Shown here: in pieces, positions 1-7,376 of the stretch
Position numbering within the stretch: position 1 is the stretch's first letter
Layout of the letters: each line of letters opens with the position of its first letter
Assembly (NCBI GenBank): GCA_900544455.1
Contig: UQVJ01000056.1
Location: 1 to 11,690 of the forward strand
Reading direction: 5' to 3'
Length of the DNA: 11,690 bases
Source of the DNA: an uncultured Eggerthella sp.
GTDB taxonomy: Bacteria > Actinomycetota > Coriobacteriia > Coriobacteriales > Eggerthellaceae
Program-made: the position numbers and the translations under genes
The notes under the pieces: generated by a model
Databases searched by the model: none
The model's input: only the letters and a program-made list of their open reading frames with translations
What the model was told of the DNA's origin: nothing

Positions 1-13
1 GCTCTTCCGATCT
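1..13. other. Illumina adapter remnant at contig end
   Basis: The first 13 bases, GCTCTTCCGATCT, are identical to the 3' end of the Illumina TruSeq adapters. They sit exactly at the window edge. Read on the minus strand they would add Arg-Ser-Glu-Glu to xpt after its codon 108, which is not part of the gene as such. This is sequencing artefact, not biology, and the true genome sequence starts at about position 14. Confidence 0.93.
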
Positions 14-337
14 GATGACATCGAAGATCTTGCCATGAGTAAAACTCTGAACGCGCGTGGCATATACCGTTCCGTCGAGGTTGATACTCTGGGCCTTTTT
101 TGCGAACACTACAGGAACGTCGAAGACGCGAGCTACGATTGCCGCGATACCTATGCCGGAGGCTTCGATGGTGAGAATCTTGTTAATGGGCTTTCCATCG
201 AAGGCTCTCTTCCATTCCAGGGCCATTTCCTCGAACAAAGCCACATCCATCTGGTGGTTGAGGAATGAGTCAACTTTAAGCACGTCACCGCTTTTCACGA
301 TGCCGTCGCGCTGGATTCGCTCTTCGAGCAGACGCAT
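14..337 (-). CDS. xpt: Xanthine phosphoribosyltransferase, 5' part only
   Basis: This is the first 108 codons of Xpt, which converts xanthine and PRPP to XMP in cytosolic purine salvage. The start MRLLEERIQRDGIVKSG is followed by VLKVDSFLNHQMD (about residues 19-31), then ITKI-like KILTIEASGIG (53-63), VPVVFAKK (74-81) and SFTHGKIFDVI (98-108). These align well by eye with Bacillus subtilis Xpt, about 194 residues. The second half, including the PRPP-binding loop, is missing because the contig ends in adapter. The ATG at 337-335 is preceded by an AAAGGA ribosome site. The gene is divergent from the membrane-protein gene at 526. I looked for a purine riboswitch in the 188-bp gap and found none. 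The family call is firm; xanthine versus a related 6-oxopurine is from resemblance. Confidence 0.9.
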
Positions 338-398
338 AGGGCGTCATCCTTTCTGATGCCAGTGGGGACCGGCTTTGAATTTTGGGAATAAAGATGTG

Positions 399-409
399 GT
401 TAGTCTAAC
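399..409. repeat. Small palindrome upstream of xpt
   Basis: GTTAGTCTAAC is a perfect 5-bp inverted repeat around one central T, about 60 bp upstream of the xpt start in the divergent region. It could be a binding site for a regulator of xpt or part of its promoter (the minus strand reads TAGACT here). Nothing else supports this and its short length allows chance. Confidence 0.25.
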
Positions 410-512
410 TCACTTTTCTTTCGTTCTGTTGGGAGGCGAGGTATTTTGCTCCATGGATTGGCATTATTTGTCACTTTCGGGTAACAGGCTGAGCTTAAGC
501 GCATCGCTTTGC

Positions 513-526
513 TATAGTTTTTTTTA
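513..526 (+). promoter_or_regulatory. Putative -10 box, predicted leaderless start
   Basis: TATAGT at 513-518 matches five of six bases of the -10 consensus. It is followed by a run of eight T (518-525) and directly by the ATG at 526. A start point 6-8 bases after the -10 would fall on or next to the A of the ATG, and there is no ribosome-binding site before it. The -35 region (about 489-494, CTGAGC) is weak. The arrangement suggests a leaderless mRNA, which is common in actinobacteria. This is inference. Confidence 0.45.
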
Positions 527-1413
527 TGGTTGATCAACACTACACATCACAAGAACAGGGTCGCAAAAAGCCTTTACCTGCAGAAGCTGATTTTGCTGCT
601 GCCCTTCGTCGGGCCGATGTATGCGACGAGCGCCCTTCCGAAGAGGCAACTAAGCACATTGGGTCTTTGCACGATTTGGGAGAGCGCCTGATCGATTCGA
701 CCGTTGTGCGTTCGTTTCGTGCTCAGCTTGCGCCTGGGTACTTAAACCTCAGTTTCTTGCTTCTCTTTTGGGTGTTCGTTTCAGCGTCGGTTTTGGGCCT
801 TGCTTTGGAGGATGTATTCCATGCGCTGGTATACGGTGGCTACGAGAGCCGTGCTGGCTTTGTATGGGGCCCGTTTTCTCCAATTTATGGTGTGGGGGCA
901 GTGGCGCTGACCTTGTTTCTTAACAGGTTTTACTACACCCACGATTTGATAATTTTCCTTGTTGCCATGGTGGTTGGCGCTTCTTTGGAGTATGGCGCCA
1001 GCTGGATGATGGAAACCTTCTGGCACGCTATTGCCTGGGATTACACTGGAACATTCGGCTCAATCAACGGCCGTACCAATTTCTTTTTCGGTGTTATGTG
1101 GGGCACGTTGGGATTGTTTTGGGTTCGTTTTGTTCTGCCTATCATCAAGGGCGTTCAAAAGCGCTTTTCCTATAAGAGTGGTACATTTTTTAAAGTCGTA
1201 AGCTGGCTATTAGTGGTATTTATCCTGGTCGATGCCGTTATGACCGTTTTGGCTCTTCATCGCGAAGGTCAGCGTACGCAAGGTATTCCACCGGCGACTC
1301 AAATTGATGTGATGCTCGATGAGGCTTTCCCTGACGAATGGCTTCAAGAGCGTTTCCATAACATGACTGTTTCCGCCGATGTGGGCAAACAGGATAATGA
1401 GCAGGCACAGTAG
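526..1413 (+). CDS. CmpB-family integral membrane protein (putative ABC permease)
   Basis: This 295-residue protein has a soluble, charged N-terminal segment of about 70 residues and then about five hydrophobic helices (roughly 73-97, 114-134, 138-158, 186-208, 220-244). The signature region runs from WGPFSPIYGVGA (114-125) through LEYGASWMMETFW (154-166) and WDYTG (171-175) to NGRTNFFFGVMWG (181-193). This resembles the PF06541 family, named putative ABC transporter permease (CmpB type), although no ATPase or binding protein is encoded nearby and the transport role is unproven. About 50 polar residues follow the last helix. The ATG at 526 has no Shine-Dalgarno sequence but lies seven bases past a -10-like box, so a leaderless transcript is likely. 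It is co-directional with the deacylase gene 102 bp downstream. Confidence 0.75.
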   Translation: MVDQHYTSQEQGRKKPLPAEADFAAALRRADVCDERPSEEATKHIGSLHDLGERLIDSTVVRSFRAQLAPGYLNLSFLLLFWVFVSASVLGLALEDVFHALVYGGYESRAGFVWGPFSPIYGVGAVALTLFLNRFYYTHDLIIFLVAMVVGASLEYGASWMMETFWHAIAWDYTGTFGSINGRTNFFFGVMWGTLGLFWVRFVLPIIKGVQKRFSYKSGTFFKVVSWLLVVFILVDAVMTVLALHREGQRTQGIPPATQIDVMLDEAFPDEWLQERFHNMTVSADVGKQDNEQAQ

Positions 1414-1435
1414 GTTGTCATTTTAGGGGCAGCCT

Positions 1436-1464
1436 TTGGTTTGAAGTATGCCGATTGCTTTAAT
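1436..1464 (+). promoter_or_regulatory. Possible promoter for the YbaK-type deacylase gene
   Basis: TTGGTT (1436-1441) and TTTAAT (1459-1464) are separated by 17 bp. The -10 matches five of six consensus bases and the -35 three of six. Transcription would start near 1471, giving a leader of about 45 nt. This is a pattern match only. Confidence 0.3.
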
Positions 1465-1515
1465 TAGCAGGTTCAACATCAGGGCAAGAAGGAATTAGGT
1501 ACGGGGGCGTTTGCT

Positions 1516-1998
1516 GTGGCAAAGCAGGCTGAAAAGAAAACCAACGCAATGCGCGAGCTCGAGCGTGCGGGCCAGCCCTATATAGCGCATTCGTTCGAGT
1601 GCCCTGAGGCGATTTCGGGTGTTGAGGTTGCTGAGGTTCTGGAGGAAGATCCTGATTGCGTCTTCAAGACGCTCGTGACCGTTGGCAAGAGCGGGGAGCA
1701 TTATGTGTTTATGATTCCCGTTGCAATGGAGCTTGATCTGAAAAAGGCTGCTGGTGCTGTTGGCGAAAAATCTGTCCACATGGTCAAATCAAAGGAGTTG
1801 CTCGGTCTTACGGGCTACGTTCATGGGGGATGTTCACCATTGGGGATGAAGAAGCTTTTTACCACCACCGTTGATGAGACGGCAGCGTTATACGATCGCA
1901 TTTATTTTTCTGGTGGTAGGATTGGCTGCCAGATTGAAACGAGCCTTGATTCGCTGAAAGCTGCCATCCCCGTTAAGGAAGCTGACATTACTGCGTAA
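1516..1998 (+). CDS. ybaK: Cys-tRNA(Pro)/Cys-tRNA(Cys) deacylase, YbaK/EbsC family
   Basis: The product is a 160-residue cytosolic trans-editing enzyme that by family knowledge removes cysteine mischarged onto tRNA(Pro). Diagnostic stretches are CVFKTLV (48-54), with Lys51 matching the conserved catalytic lysine of YbaK, then IPVAMELDLKKAA (67-79), the loop GYVHGGCSPLGMKK (100-113) and YFSGGRIGCQIE (130-141). Length is normal for the family, which is about 160. The start is a GTG at 1516 giving MAKQAEKKTNAMRELERAG; a G-rich stretch at 1503-1507 is the only nearby ribosome site. An ATG at 1549 would cut off residues typical of actinobacterial members. The gene stands alone, converging on the Hdr/Flx operon and separated from it by a strong hairpin. 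Confidence 0.9.
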   Translation: MAKQAEKKTNAMRELERAGQPYIAHSFECPEAISGVEVAEVLEEDPDCVFKTLVTVGKSGEHYVFMIPVAMELDLKKAAGAVGEKSVHMVKSKELLGLTGYVHGGCSPLGMKKLFTTTVDETAALYDRIYFSGGRIGCQIETSLDSLKAAIPVKEADITA

Positions 1999-2044
1999 TA
2001 TCATTTTGTCGGTGTTCTATTTCGAGTGTATTTGAACTGTAATG

Positions 2045-2085
2045 ATGAGGCCCTGCGATTTCTGGTGGAAATTGCAGGGCCTCAT
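2045..2085. terminator. Long symmetric hairpin between convergent units
   Basis: Arms 2045-2056 (ATGAGGCCCTGC) and 2074-2085 (GCAGGGCCTCAT) are perfect complements. A G-U pair (2057/2073) and five more pairs (2058-2062 with 2068-2072) extend this to an 18-bp stem with a 5-nt loop. It lies between the stop of the deacylase gene (1998) and the end of flxA (2101). Neither side has a clear U tract, so it is either a U-less bidirectional terminator or an mRNA 3'-end stabiliser. Confidence 0.75.
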
Positions 2086-2100
2086 TGAATTGAGGATGCT

Positions 2101-2973
2101 TTACAGATCGCGTGGGATTGTTGCCAGCTCGGCTTCGGTGAATACTGGACCGTCAAGGCAGATGTATCGGCCTCCGATATTGCAACGACCGCATTTGCCC
2201 ACACCGCATTTCATTCGCGCTTCGAGTGTGGTGATAATGTCTTCGGGCTTGTACCCAAGCTTCGTCAGCGATTCGCGGCAGGTGCGGAACAAACTTGGTC
2301 CTCCGCAAAGCGTTACAGCGGTGTTTTCGGTCGAAAGACCCTCGTTCGCGACGACCTGTTCCAGATAGGGTGCCGTGTAGGAAACGGGCCCAGTCCATGT
2401 TTCGTTGCCGTGGTACAGGCTTACATGGACATGGGTATCGAGTTGGCTGGGCCAGATCTTGAACAACTCCTCTTTAAATACCAGATCATCATAGGTGGAT
2501 GCGCTATATACCAAATCGATACGTCCGTAATCCCCCCGATGGCGTAGGCAGTACTCCAAGAATGAGCGCACCGGTGCCATGCCGATGCCGCCTGCAATGA
2601 AGAGCATGTTGCGACCGCGGGTGCTTTCATAAGGGAACCAATTGCCGTACGGTCCGCGAAGCCCTACCGAATCGCCAACTCGGAGCTTGTGCATTTGCTC
2701 AGTAACTACGCCTACTTTCTTAACAGCCATCTCAACGTAGTCTTCTCCTCGTGAGGTGATGCAAAACATACATTCGCCAAATGGGGGTACGGAGAACATG
2801 CCTAGTTGCCCAGGTTTACTGGAGAAAGGTGCATCTCCTTCTGGGGTTTTGAAAGTGAAGAGCTTTACGTCGTGGGTGAGTTCCTTAATGCCGGTAACCA
2901 CAACGATGTTCGGAACAAGCGAGGATCCTTCGCAGATTCCCGCACATCCGTGTTCGACTACGATATCAGGCAT
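2101..2973 (-). CDS. flxA: FlxA-type NAD(P)/FAD oxidoreductase with 2Fe-2S cluster
   Basis: This is a 290-residue ferredoxin-reductase-type protein, last gene of the operon and probably the NAD(P)H entry point of the complex. The FAD-binding barrel covers about residues 20-110 (VKLFTFKTP, PGQLGMFSVPPFG, DSVGLRGPYGNWFP). The NAD(P) domain begins at FIAGGIGMAPVRSFLEY (125-141) and includes TLCGGPSLF (221-229). Four cysteines near the C-terminus (256, 261, 264, 272; MKCGVGKCGRCNIGG..C) form the 2Fe-2S motif of DHOD-reductase-like subunits. I chose the ATG at 2973, giving MPDIVVEHGC, because GGGAGA lies six bases upstream. An in-frame ATG at 3003 has no such site and would reach 38 bp into flxB. 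The chosen start overlaps flxB by 8 bp. By family knowledge it is the NADH dehydrogenase module of FlxABCD-HdrABC; NADH versus NADPH cannot be told here. Confidence 0.88.
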   Translation of the reverse strand: MPDIVVEHGCAGICEGSSLVPNIVVVTGIKELTHDVKLFTFKTPEGDAPFSSKPGQLGMFSVPPFGECMFCITSRGEDYVEMAVKKVGVVTEQMHKLRVGDSVGLRGPYGNWFPYESTRGRNMLFIAGGIGMAPVRSFLEYCLRHRGDYGRIDLVYSASTYDDLVFKEELFKIWPSQLDTHVHVSLYHGNETWTGPVSYTAPYLEQVVANEGLSTENTAVTLCGGPSLFRTCRESLTKLGYKPEDIITTLEARMKCGVGKCGRCNIGGRYICLDGPVFTEAELATIPRDL

Positions 2974-3988
2974 GGTCTTCTCCCTTCTGTGCGGGCTCTG
3001 CATTTACGCGGTCGATAATCGCGGTGATGTCCATGGATGTGGGGCAGTCGACCAAGCAGCGCCCGCAGCCCACGCAGAGTGGTTCTCCGTATCGTTCTTC
3101 AAAGAAGCACAGCTTGTGCATGAATCGCTGTCGTACACGATTTCGCTTTTGCTCGCGGGGGTTGTGATTGCCCGCCATGAGCGTGTAATCCTTGAACATG
3201 CAGCTATCCCAGCAGCGGAAGCGGGCATTCTCCTCTTTTTTTCGCGCTTGACTGAGATCGAAGCAATGGCAAGTTGGGCAGATAAAGGTGCAGCTACCAC
3301 AGGTGAGACATGCTGTAGAGACTTCATCCCACAGAGGGCTGTCAAACATTCCATGGAGCTTTTCAGCTACGCCCTCCATGCTGACTTTGGTAGCGCACTC
3401 GATAGGTTGACGATCAATTCCGCCTTCCTCGAGGAAAGGTTTCCAGGTATCTGCGAGCGCTTGGCCACGTTCGGTTTGGACGCGGACTTCAAATGCATCG
3501 TTGCCTTCGAGAAGCAGGATATCGGCTTCTGGTGCGGCGTTTGGGCTCTGACCCATCGAATCGCAGAAGCATGCGTCGCTTGTGCGTGGGCATGCGATCG
3601 CAACTATGGTTAGAGCGTTTCGTTTTGCTTGGTAGAACTCGTCAATGTAACCTTTGGAGAGAAAAACTTGGTCCATTCGCTCGATAGCAGCTGCATCGCA
3701 TGGGCGAACCCCAAAGGCGACAAATGGGCGTGGCGTTTCAAGGGCGCTTTCGATAAAGGTGCCATCGGGCCCTTTTCCCCAGGTATAGAGTTTTTCGGTG
3801 GAGGGGAAGAGCAGCCCCTTCGGGGGGATCTTCGTGTTTTGCAGCTGGAAGTTCGGTTCGGTAACTTCTCCCTGCTCACCGTAAAGGGCAAAACGTGAAG
3901 TCCCATCCACTATTGCCGGAACAAAGACGTCCATAGATTCCGAGGTGGTTTCGAGCACTTCGTTCAGATGGCTTTTCTTGAACAGCAT
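2966..3988 (-). CDS. flxB: FlxB-type 4Fe-4S dicluster protein (HydB/AsrA-like)
   Basis: This 340-residue iron-sulfur protein resembles the beta subunits of sulfhydrogenase and anaerobic sulfite reductase (HydB/AsrA), which pass electrons between a flavoprotein and a partner. The N-terminal two thirds has FGVRPCDAAAIERMD (92-106) and IACPRTSDACFCDSMG (131-146), both typical of that family. Two ferredoxin motifs follow: C227, C230, C233, C237 and C305, C308, C311, C315. Between them are further cysteines (240, 242, 259, 263, 294; CPTCHCFD, RCWDSC), normal for HydB-like proteins and possibly ligands of another centre. An AGGAGG site lies five bases before the ATG. The gap to flxC is 9 bp, and it overlaps flxA by 8 bp. 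By position and family it links FlxA to the FlxC/FlxD side. Confidence 0.87.
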   Translation of the reverse strand: MLFKKSHLNEVLETTSESMDVFVPAIVDGTSRFALYGEQGEVTEPNFQLQNTKIPPKGLLFPSTEKLYTWGKGPDGTFIESALETPRPFVAFGVRPCDAAAIERMDQVFLSKGYIDEFYQAKRNALTIVAIACPRTSDACFCDSMGQSPNAAPEADILLLEGNDAFEVRVQTERGQALADTWKPFLEEGGIDRQPIECATKVSMEGVAEKLHGMFDSPLWDEVSTACLTCGSCTFICPTCHCFDLSQARKKEENARFRCWDSCMFKDYTLMAGNHNPREQKRNRVRQRFMHKLCFFEERYGEPLCVGCGRCLVDCPTSMDITAIIDRVNAEPAQKGEDHA

Positions 3989-3997
3989 TGCGGCCTC

Positions 3998-4846
3998 CTA
4001 CATGAATTCTTCGATGTCGTCGGTCTTGAAGGTGCGCAGTGCGTCGGGGGCATCAAGGGAAAGGCCGCCTCCTTCGTAGGGGCCGAACAGCTCATTGATA
4101 TCCTTGATCTGCTTATGCATCAACGTCATAAGCGGAAGGCCCATAGGACATACGCGTTCGCATTCGCCGCATTCAATGCAGCGATCCGCAACATGGAACG
4201 AGCGGGTAACGCCGTAATAGCGAGCCTGCTCGACATCGAATTGCTTACCTTGCCATCCCTCGCGTTCCTGCTCAGCGAAACATACTTTGCAAGTACAGCA
4301 GGGGCATGCTTGGCGGCATGCGTGGCAGCGGATGCATGTTTCGTACATCAGATCAAAAAACGCCCGACGCTCTTCGCGAGTCATCGCTTCAAGATTTCGT
4401 ACGTCAGCAAAGCGGTCGTTTTTTGGTTCAGGAGCAAGTTCCCCTACCAGTTCATCGTAGACAACTGGATTGCGGAACTGGCATTCGTAGCAGCGCTTGA
4501 GCTCGGCGCCATCTCGAGTAGTGCATCCTGTGCAAGGGATGCCAATAAGATATACGTCTTCGCGCTTGAGCTGGTTGTCGGCGATGAGACGATTGATTGC
4601 GCGGCTTTCGCATCCGCGGGTGATAAGGCCAACACGCCCCTTGTCTTTCTGTTCGAGCACATATTTTCCCAATGCGTGTTCACAATGCTGATCGCAGACA
4701 AGGAGTGCAGCTTGTTCGGGGTCATTTGCGCAAAACGGTGTGCGCTGATATTCGAAACGGCCTGCAGTCCAGCCAATCACGCATGCTACGGTACCGTCTT
4801 CGATAAGCTGTGTGGCGCGTTCGCGCACTATATCAGTGAAGTTCAT
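3998..4846 (-). CDS. flxC: FlxC-type 4Fe-4S protein with FrhB-like N-terminus
   Basis: This is a 282-residue cytosolic electron carrier. The first 130 residues, with C51, C55, C79, C105 and C108 (LVCDQHCEHA, TRGCESRAINRLI, GIPCTGC), resemble the FrhB/FdhB family. The C-terminal part holds a ferredoxin pair: C171, C174, C177, C181 (CIRCHACRQACP) and C223, C226, C229, C233 (CIECGECERVCP). A cysteine cluster CPCCTCKVC (181-189) sits in between. I take the ATG at 4846-4844, giving MNFTDIVRERA. It shares one base with the flxD stop (TAATG) and has GGGAGGG nine bases upstream. An in-frame ATG at 4888 would add 14 residues inside flxD. By analogy to Desulfovibrio Flx it joins FlxB to FlxD. A flavin in the FrhB-like part is possible but unproven. 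Confidence 0.87.
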   Translation of the reverse strand: MNFTDIVRERATQLIEDGTVACVIGWTAGRFEYQRTPFCANDPEQAALLVCDQHCEHALGKYVLEQKDKGRVGLITRGCESRAINRLIADNQLKREDVYLIGIPCTGCTTRDGAELKRCYECQFRNPVVYDELVGELAPEPKNDRFADVRNLEAMTREERRAFFDLMYETCIRCHACRQACPCCTCKVCFAEQEREGWQGKQFDVEQARYYGVTRSFHVADRCIECGECERVCPMGLPLMTLMHKQIKDINELFGPYEGGGLSLDAPDALRTFKTDDIEEFM

Positions 4847-5397
4847 TATTGCAGTCCCTCCCTTGCGTTCTTGGGAGTTGCCAGCCATTCGTATTTTGCA
4901 GAAATGGGATGAGGAATATCTTCCGGTGCAAGGTTGGGTAGATCGTTTGAAAGTGGCCCAAGCTCACGGATGCGTTCAGTGACCTCCATTACGGTATCGC
5001 GGAATTTTCCGGCCTCGGAGCCTGAGATCCAGCGAACAATGAAGCGATCGGGCTCAAGACCCAAGAATTCCAACAAACGTTTGTATACCATCATGCGGCG
5101 CTTAGCATAATAATTGCCGGTGGCATAGTGGCAATCGCCGGGATGACAGCCACACACCAAGACGCCATCGCAGCCGTCTTGATATGCCTTCAGGACATAT
5201 TGCGGGTTAACGCGTCCGGAGCAGGGCACGCGAAGCAGGCGAATGTCAGCAGGGTATTCCATACGATTCAGTCCTGCTAGATCGGCGCCAGCATAGGTGC
5301 ACCAATTGCAGCAGAATGCCAAGATTTTCGGTTTCCATGTTGTGTTGTTGGCGCCTTGCTCGGGCGAGCAGTTCGCGCCATTTGTAGTCTCGTTCAT
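4846..5397 (-). CDS. flxD: FlxD/MvhD-type 2Fe-2S protein
   Basis: This 183-residue protein is of the MvhD family, the electron-transfer subunit that docks on HdrA and feeds its bifurcating flavin. Family signatures are FCCNWCTYAGADLAG (28-42), RVPCSGRV (56-63), GVLVCGCHPGDCHYATGNYYAKRR (within 78-101) and the cysteines 29, 33, 59, 84 and 89 that can bind the 2Fe-2S cluster. It is longer than the roughly 140 residues of methanogen MvhD. The extra length is about 22 residues at the N-terminus, rich in Asn and Thr, and about 35 at the C-terminus. The ATG at 5397 overlaps the hdrA stop by 4 bp (ATGA), with GGAGG ten bases upstream. No hydrogenase genes are adjacent, which favours the Flx role over an Mvh hydrogenase role. 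Confidence 0.9.
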   Translation of the reverse strand: MNETTNGANCSPEQGANNTTWKPKILAFCCNWCTYAGADLAGLNRMEYPADIRLLRVPCSGRVNPQYVLKAYQDGCDGVLVCGCHPGDCHYATGNYYAKRRMMVYKRLLEFLGLEPDRFIVRWISGSEAGKFRDTVMEVTERIRELGPLSNDLPNLAPEDIPHPISAKYEWLATPKNAREGLQ

Positions 5398-7376
5398 CGG
5401 AGTAATGCCTCCATTTCGCGCATGATTCCCTCATTGGTGAAGCCGAGCAGGTCGGCGGCACCTGAACGGCAGGCAACAGTGCATGCACCGCAACCTTGGC
5501 ACAGGCCCGGATTGGGTTTTGCGACGGTGCGGGTGACTTTCTGCGAGTTTTCGCGCAGGGCAACTTCAACAAGTTCAAGAGCTCCATAGGGGCAGATGTC
5601 GGTGCAAGCACCGCATCCAGAGCATTTTGCATTGTCGACATGGACGATCATGGGGTTGGACTCGATTTGACCACGTGCCAGAAGGCCGATGACCTTAGAT
5701 GCGGCGGCTCCCGCTTGGGCGACCGTGTCGGGAATGTCTTTGGGTCCTTGAGCCACGCCTGCAAGGTAAACGCCTGCGGTATTGGTTTCCACCGGGCGGA
5801 GCTTCGGGTGGGCCTCGGTGAAAAAGCCTTCGGGGCCACGTTGGGCGTTGAGGACGCCAGCGATCTGTCCGGCACCTTCATTTGGCACCATGGCAGTTTC
5901 GAGAACTACCATATCGGCATCTACTCGCACTACCTGACCGGAGAGCGTGTCTTCCCCCATGCAGATTAATTTGCCGTTTTCGGGATAGATCTTCGAAACG
6001 CGTCCTCGCACATAAACCGCTCCATCATGCAGGGTATTCATATAAAACTCGTCATACCCCTTGCCGGCGCAACGAACGTCCATGTAGAACACATAGCAGC
6101 GTCCACCCTTGACCTTGTCGAGGTATTGGTGGGCATGCTTTGCGGAGTACATGCAGCATGCACGGCTGCAGTAGGAAACGCCTTTGTGGGGGTCACGGGA
6201 GCCAACGCATTTGATTATTGCGATGGTCTTTGGTTCCTTGTTGTCGCTGGGACGTTGGATGTGGCCTTCGGTGGGGCCAGATGCGTTTACCAAGCGTTCG
6301 AATTGAAGACCCGTGATTACATCGGGGTAGTTTCCGCCGCCATACTCTCCGTAGATTTTTGTCCAGTCGATAAGATCGTAGCCAGTGGCGAGGATGATGG
6401 CGCCGAACGTTTCGGTAGTGGTGCGATCGGTATCGTCGTAGCGGATTGCGCCGGTGGGGCAGATTTTTGCGCACACGCCACATTTGCCCTTGGTTAGTTT
6501 CCGGCAGGAATTGGGATCGATAGTTGGCTTGCTGGGAACAGCTTGAGCAAATGGCTTGTAGATAGCCTTTCGCAGAGATAGTCCCTCGTCGAATTCGTTC
6601 GTTGTTTTGCTAGGGCATTTGGTTTCACAGGCGCCGCAGCCAGTGCATAGGTTGTAGTCGATGTACTTGGCTTTTTCACGTATAGTGGCCTCGAAATTTC
6701 CGATGTAGCCTGTAACTTTTTCAACTTCAGAAAGCGTTTTGATTGTGATGTTGGGGTGGTTTCCTGCTTCAGACATCTTAGGCGTGCAGATGCAAGCGGA
6801 GCAATCCATGGTGGGGAAGGTTTTGTCCAGTTTAACCATTTTGCCGCCGATGGAGGGATTTCGCTCGACCAAGGTAACGGGGAAGCCAGCATCTGCGATA
6901 TCGAGAGCTGCCTGTATGCCGGCGATGCCCGCGCCAACAACTAGCACCTTGCGGTTTACCGGAATAGTTTGCGTGTAGAGGTTTTTGTCGGTATCAACCT
7001 TTGCCACAGCCATTGCTACGAGGTCGATAGCCTTAAGGGTGGATTCCTCCTTGCTTTTGTGAACCCATGAGCATTGTTCGCGAATGTTCGCGATTTCAAG
7101 CATGTAAGGATTGATGTCGGTCTTTTCAGCCAGCATCTTTCGGAAGGTCTGCTCGTGCATGCGTGGGCTGCAGCTGGCAATAACGAGCCTGTCGAGGTTG
7201 TGCTCTTTGATGGCTTCGACGATTGCCTGTTGGCCGGGGTCAGAGCAGGTGTATTTGTTTGTTGTTGCGAATGCTACGTTCGGCATTACCTTTGCGGCTT
7301 CCGCAACCGCTTCAACATCGACGGTTGCGGCGATGTTTGTTCCGCAGTGGCATACGAAAACGCCAATTCTGCTCAT
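5394..7376 (-). CDS. hdrA: Heterodisulfide-reductase-type flavoprotein subunit A
   Basis: This 660-residue HdrA is the FAD protein at the centre of flavin-based electron bifurcation in this family. The N-terminal domain starts RIGVFVCHCGTNI. The nucleotide fold begins at VLVVGAGIAGIQAALD (144-159), with the HdrA-typical FPTMDCSACICTPKM (187-201). A first ferredoxin insert has C244, C247, C250, C254 and C291, C299, C302, C306. The unusual HdrA motif KCVGSRD..YCSRACCMYS is present with C390, C403, C407 and C408. The C-terminal ferredoxin has C585, C588, C591, C595 and C626, C629, C632, C636. Length equals that of methanogen HdrA and no key cysteine is missing. A near-ideal GAAGGAGGTGA site lies inside the end of hdrB, whose stop overlaps this ATG by 4 bp. 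The physiological acceptors cannot be read from the sequence. Confidence 0.95.
   Translation of the reverse strand: MSRIGVFVCHCGTNIAATVDVEAVAEAAKVMPNVAFATTNKYTCSDPGQQAIVEAIKEHNLDRLVIASCSPRMHEQTFRKMLAEKTDINPYMLEIANIREQCSWVHKSKEESTLKAIDLVAMAVAKVDTDKNLYTQTIPVNRKVLVVGAGIAGIQAALDIADAGFPVTLVERNPSIGGKMVKLDKTFPTMDCSACICTPKMSEAGNHPNITIKTLSEVEKVTGYIGNFEATIREKAKYIDYNLCTGCGACETKCPSKTTNEFDEGLSLRKAIYKPFAQAVPSKPTIDPNSCRKLTKGKCGVCAKICPTGAIRYDDTDRTTTETFGAIILATGYDLIDWTKIYGEYGGGNYPDVITGLQFERLVNASGPTEGHIQRPSDNKEPKTIAIIKCVGSRDPHKGVSYCSRACCMYSAKHAHQYLDKVKGGRCYVFYMDVRCAGKGYDEFYMNTLHDGAVYVRGRVSKIYPENGKLICMGEDTLSGQVVRVDADMVVLETAMVPNEGAGQIAGVLNAQRGPEGFFTEAHPKLRPVETNTAGVYLAGVAQGPKDIPDTVAQAGAAASKVIGLLARGQIESNPMIVHVDNAKCSGCGACTDICPYGALELVEVALRENSQKVTRTVAKPNPGLCQGCGACTVACRSGAADLLGFTNEGIMREMEALLR

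Noticed and set aside
35..356. Two short plus-strand frames at the left edge
   Set aside because: They are opposite xpt, whose minus-strand translation is clearly homologous to Xpt.
338..525. Possible purine riboswitch upstream of xpt
   Set aside because: I searched the minus strand for the conserved purine-aptamer core and its paired loops and did not see them. Only a 5-bp-arm palindrome is present.
2756..3613. Plus-strand open frame of 285 codons opposite flxA and flxB
   Set aside because: It spans the junction of two well-supported minus-strand genes and has no ribosome site or known motif.
3968..4912. Plus-strand open frame of 314 codons opposite flxC
   Set aside because: It lies antisense to flxC, which has intact ferredoxin motifs and operon spacing. 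The frame is long only because Cys- and Asp-rich minus-strand codons leave few stops. It resembles no family I know.
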